DNA from: Oceanobacillus damuensis
Lineage (GTDB): Bacteria > Bacillota > Bacilli > Bacillales > Amphibacillaceae
Reading direction: 5' to 3'
Assembly: GCF_001618145.1 (NCBI RefSeq)
Contig: NZ_KV392043.1
Coordinates: 1-64,000, forward strand
DNA length: 64,000 nt
This document shows, piece by piece, positions 62,349 to 64,000 of the stretch. The position numbers and the translations under genes were made by a program. Position 1 is the stretch's first letter, and each line of letters starts with the position of its first letter. The notes beneath the pieces are model-generated. The model was not told the DNA's origin and ran no database searches. It saw only the letters and a program-made list of their open reading frames with translations.

Positions 62349-63620
62349 GTGGGGTTCTTTCGAAATTTTTATTATGGATGGGTAATCGTTTTAATTGCTG
62401 GGCTGGGAGTATTCTTTTCGGGTCCCGGCCAAACCTATTCCAATTCGGCATTTATAGATCAATATATAAATGAATTTGGCTGGTCCCGTTCTCAGGTATC
62501 CGGATTATATTCCACCGCAACATTAATTGCAGGGATAGCAATGATTTTTGTTGGGAAATTTATTGACAGATTCGGTCAGCGGGCCATGATGGTATCAATA
62601 GGTACACTTTTTGGGCTTGCCTGCTTTTTTAATAGCATGGTTTCCAGCATGTGGATGCTGATGATCGGTTTCTTTTTAATCCGCCTGTTGGGGCAAGGCA
62701 GCATGACGCTTATTCCAAATACATTGGTGGCACAATGGTTTGTCAAAAACAGAGGTGTTGCCTTCAGCATTATGACATTAGGGAGCTTTGCGAGTGCCAT
62801 GTCCCTTCCAATCATTAATACGTGGCTGATTAACACCTGGGATTGGCGGTTTGCTTGGCAATTTTGGGGGATTTTATTACTCTTTGTATTTGTGCCGATC
62901 GCTCTTTTCGGTGTGCGTAATAAACCGGAGGACATGGGAATGGAACCAGATGGATGGCCAGCTGATGAGAAAACAGTGAAAAGGCCAGTAACAGGGTTGA
63001 AGGTTAAAGAGGCCGAGCAGGACTGGACATTGCAGGAAGCAAAGAAAACAAAAGCATTTTGGGCGATTCTTGTATGTGTTGGTATACCTGCAATGGTCAA
63101 TACAGGCATTACATTCCATATCATCTCCATATTCGGTACAAATGGTTTATCCCCGGAAATAGCCGCAATGGTCTTAAGTTTAATGGCTGTTGTGGGAATT
63201 CCAATGTCTTTTGTATCAGGTTATATAACGGATAAGATACAGACCAACTATCTGCTGGTGGTTATTTTCCTGATAGAGATTATTTTACTATTGATGTTAC
63301 TGGTGACAAACCGTTTTTGGCTGGCTATATTATTTGGAATTATATGGGGGCTTGCAAACGGTCTGGAACGGATAAGTTTGAATGTCATATGGCCAAACTA
63401 TTTTGGGAGGAAGCATATAGGAAGTATTAATGGTGTTGGTGTAACGATTACTGTAATAGGTTCGTCACTGGGACCACTTCCTTTTGGGATAGGATATGAC
63501 CTATTCCAAAATTATACACCCGTATTGCTCGCTACATTAATATTTCCAATCATTGGGGTGGTTTGTTCCTTGATTGCTAAAAAACCTGAAAAATCCCAGA
63601 TTGCCGAAACGCATAGCTGA
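62349..63620 (+). CDS. MFS transporter, oxalate/formate-monocarboxylate type
   Basis: A 423-residue membrane protein with twelve hydrophobic segments. It begins FYYGWVIVLIAGLGVFFSGPGQTYSNSAF (read as YYGWVIVL...GPGQT), the usual start of OFA/MCT-like major facilitators. The loop after helix 2 carries GKFIDRFGQRAMM. A central cytoplasmic loop lies around residues 195-235. The start is GTG at 62349 after GGGGGAAA. It is probably an organic-anion carrier. The ligand is unknown. Confidence 0.87.
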   Translation: MGFFRNFYYGWVIVLIAGLGVFFSGPGQTYSNSAFIDQYINEFGWSRSQVSGLYSTATLIAGIAMIFVGKFIDRFGQRAMMVSIGTLFGLACFFNSMVSSMWMLMIGFFLIRLLGQGSMTLIPNTLVAQWFVKNRGVAFSIMTLGSFASAMSLPIINTWLINTWDWRFAWQFWGILLLFVFVPIALFGVRNKPEDMGMEPDGWPADEKTVKRPVTGLKVKEAEQDWTLQEAKKTKAFWAILVCVGIPAMVNTGITFHIISIFGTNGLSPEIAAMVLSLMAVVGIPMSFVSGYITDKIQTNYLLVVIFLIEIILLLMLLVTNRFWLAILFGIIWGLANGLERISLNVIWPNYFGRKHIGSINGVGVTITVIGSSLGPLPFGIGYDLFQNYTPVLLATLIFPIIGVVCSLIAKKPEKSQIAETHS

Positions 63621-63627
63621 ACAAATA

Positions 63628-63656
63628 AGACCCTTCATTAGATTGAGGGTCTTTTG
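63628..63656 (+). terminator. Terminator of the MFS gene
   Basis: AGACCCT (63628-63634) pairs with AGGGTCT (63646-63652), followed by TTT. The loop contains TCATTAGATTG. Confidence 0.8.
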
Positions 63657-63660
63657 CTTG

Positions 63661-63693
63661 GCAGACAGGAAAGTATAAAACTTTCCTATCTGC
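63661..63693. repeat. Inverted repeat
   Basis: GCAGACAGGAAAGT (63661-63674) and ACTTTCCTATCTGC (63680-63693) pair with one mismatch around ATAAA. A second palindrome, TGTCACC...GGTGACA, follows at about 63714-63736. These sit between convergent genes and may be terminators for the HTH gene or small repeats. Confidence 0.55.
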
Positions 63694-63750
63694 ATAAGTG
63701 CAACTAAGGCTGTCACCGAAAGGCTTGGTGACAACCAAGTTTTCTAATGT

Positions 63751-63933
63751 TTAGATTCGTTCTGCCTTTTTCAGTTTTTCGATGAACTCATTTAGATCTT
63801 CTTTTTTTACTCTCCAATGCCTTCCGATTTTAAATCCGGGAAGCTTTCCTTCTTGTACTAATTTATATGTCGTCATTTCACTTAACTGCAGATATTCCGC
63901 AACCTGTGAGATGGTCATTATTTCGTGCGTCAT
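63751..63933 (-). CDS. Small excisionase-family HTH DNA-binding protein
   Basis: The 60-residue product is a bare MerR/excisionase-like helix-turn-helix: MTISQVAEYLQLSEMTTYKLVQEGKLPGFKIGRHWRVKKEDLNEFIEK (read as ISQVAEYLQLS...GFKIGRHWRV). The ATG at 63933 follows GGAGG by eight bases. The 63948 start lies at the ribosome site and is rejected. Such stand-alone proteins are common in Bacillaceae chromosomes and are not proof of a prophage. Confidence 0.85.
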   Translation of the reverse strand: MTHEIMTISQVAEYLQLSEMTTYKLVQEGKLPGFKIGRHWRVKKEDLNEFIEKLKKAERI

Positions 63934-64000
63934 AAAGGATGCCTCCAAACTGTTAACTTACGCTAATCATATCATAATTGTTAAGTTTTTTATGAAATTT

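Noticed and set aside
63751-63933. Excisionase of a prophage at the right end
   Set aside because: No integrase or phage gene is adjacent. Stand-alone proteins of this type are common chromosomal genes.

Overview
The window comes from a low-GC Gram-positive bacterium, most likely a halotolerant Bacillaceae of the Virgibacillus/Oceanobacillus type. The support is the conserved gene order 5S rRNA-tRNA-thiL-tsaE-tsaB-rimI-tsaD-ydiF-rex-ydiK-ydiL-groES-groEL, strong GGAGG ribosome binding sites, many TTG/GTG starts, and Rex, CIRCE, Zur and cre sites of Bacillus type. The genus is an inference.

Region 1 (1-12.9 kb) is conserved core: a 5S-tRNAfMet-tRNAAsp unit with its own promoter and terminator, the thiL-tsaEB-rimI-tsaD operon (thiamine diphosphate and the tRNA t6A modification), a cluster of DnaA boxes after tsaD, a RodA-like SEDS gene, an ABC-F ATPase, rex with a Rex operator, a lipoprotein, ydiK/ydiL and CIRCE-controlled groESL.

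Region 2 (12.96-44.4 kb) looks like an old, decaying genomic island. It starts with two broken tyrosine-recombinase genes abutting groEL. It ends near a second copy of the integrase 3' end and hairpin at 44.34-44.40 kb. Inside are a 20-kb catabolic cluster and a sugar ABC transporter with a GH2 glycosidase and an ArsR-type regulator, separated by a dead serine recombinase and a dead IS1182-type element. The catabolic cluster holds a MaoC hydratase, class III CoA-transferase, ceramidase-like amidase, TRAP transporter, Gfo/Idh oxidoreductase, IlvD/Edd dehydratase, DapA-family lyase, class I CoA-transferase, crotonase, aldehyde dehydrogenase, Fe-ADH, LacI regulator, 2-hydroxyacid dehydrogenase, RidA and a PLP dehydratase. 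The enzyme set fits uptake of an acidic substrate, hydrolysis of an amide or ester, dehydration of a sugar acid and CoA-dependent handling of an acyl part. I do not recognise the complete set as a known pathway.

Region 3 (44.4-64 kb) is mixed accessory DNA: remnants of a TetR gene, a frameshifted serine hydrolase, a TetR/SDR divergent pair, a secreted beta-helix protein, a SET-domain protein, a small gene plus a frameshifted nucleotidyltransferase, an RQC-minor-type DNA-binding protein with a small partner, and a Zur-controlled zinc-starvation island (ZinT-like lipoprotein, GTP cyclohydrolase II paralogue, two COG0523 GTPases, zinc-free S14). It also holds a peroxiredoxin, a two-gene ergothioneine operon (egtB-egtD), an MFS transporter and a small excisionase-like HTH protein. 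Seven loci in 49.3-62.2 kb carry copies of one palindromic intergenic repeat, which is not seen elsewhere in the window.
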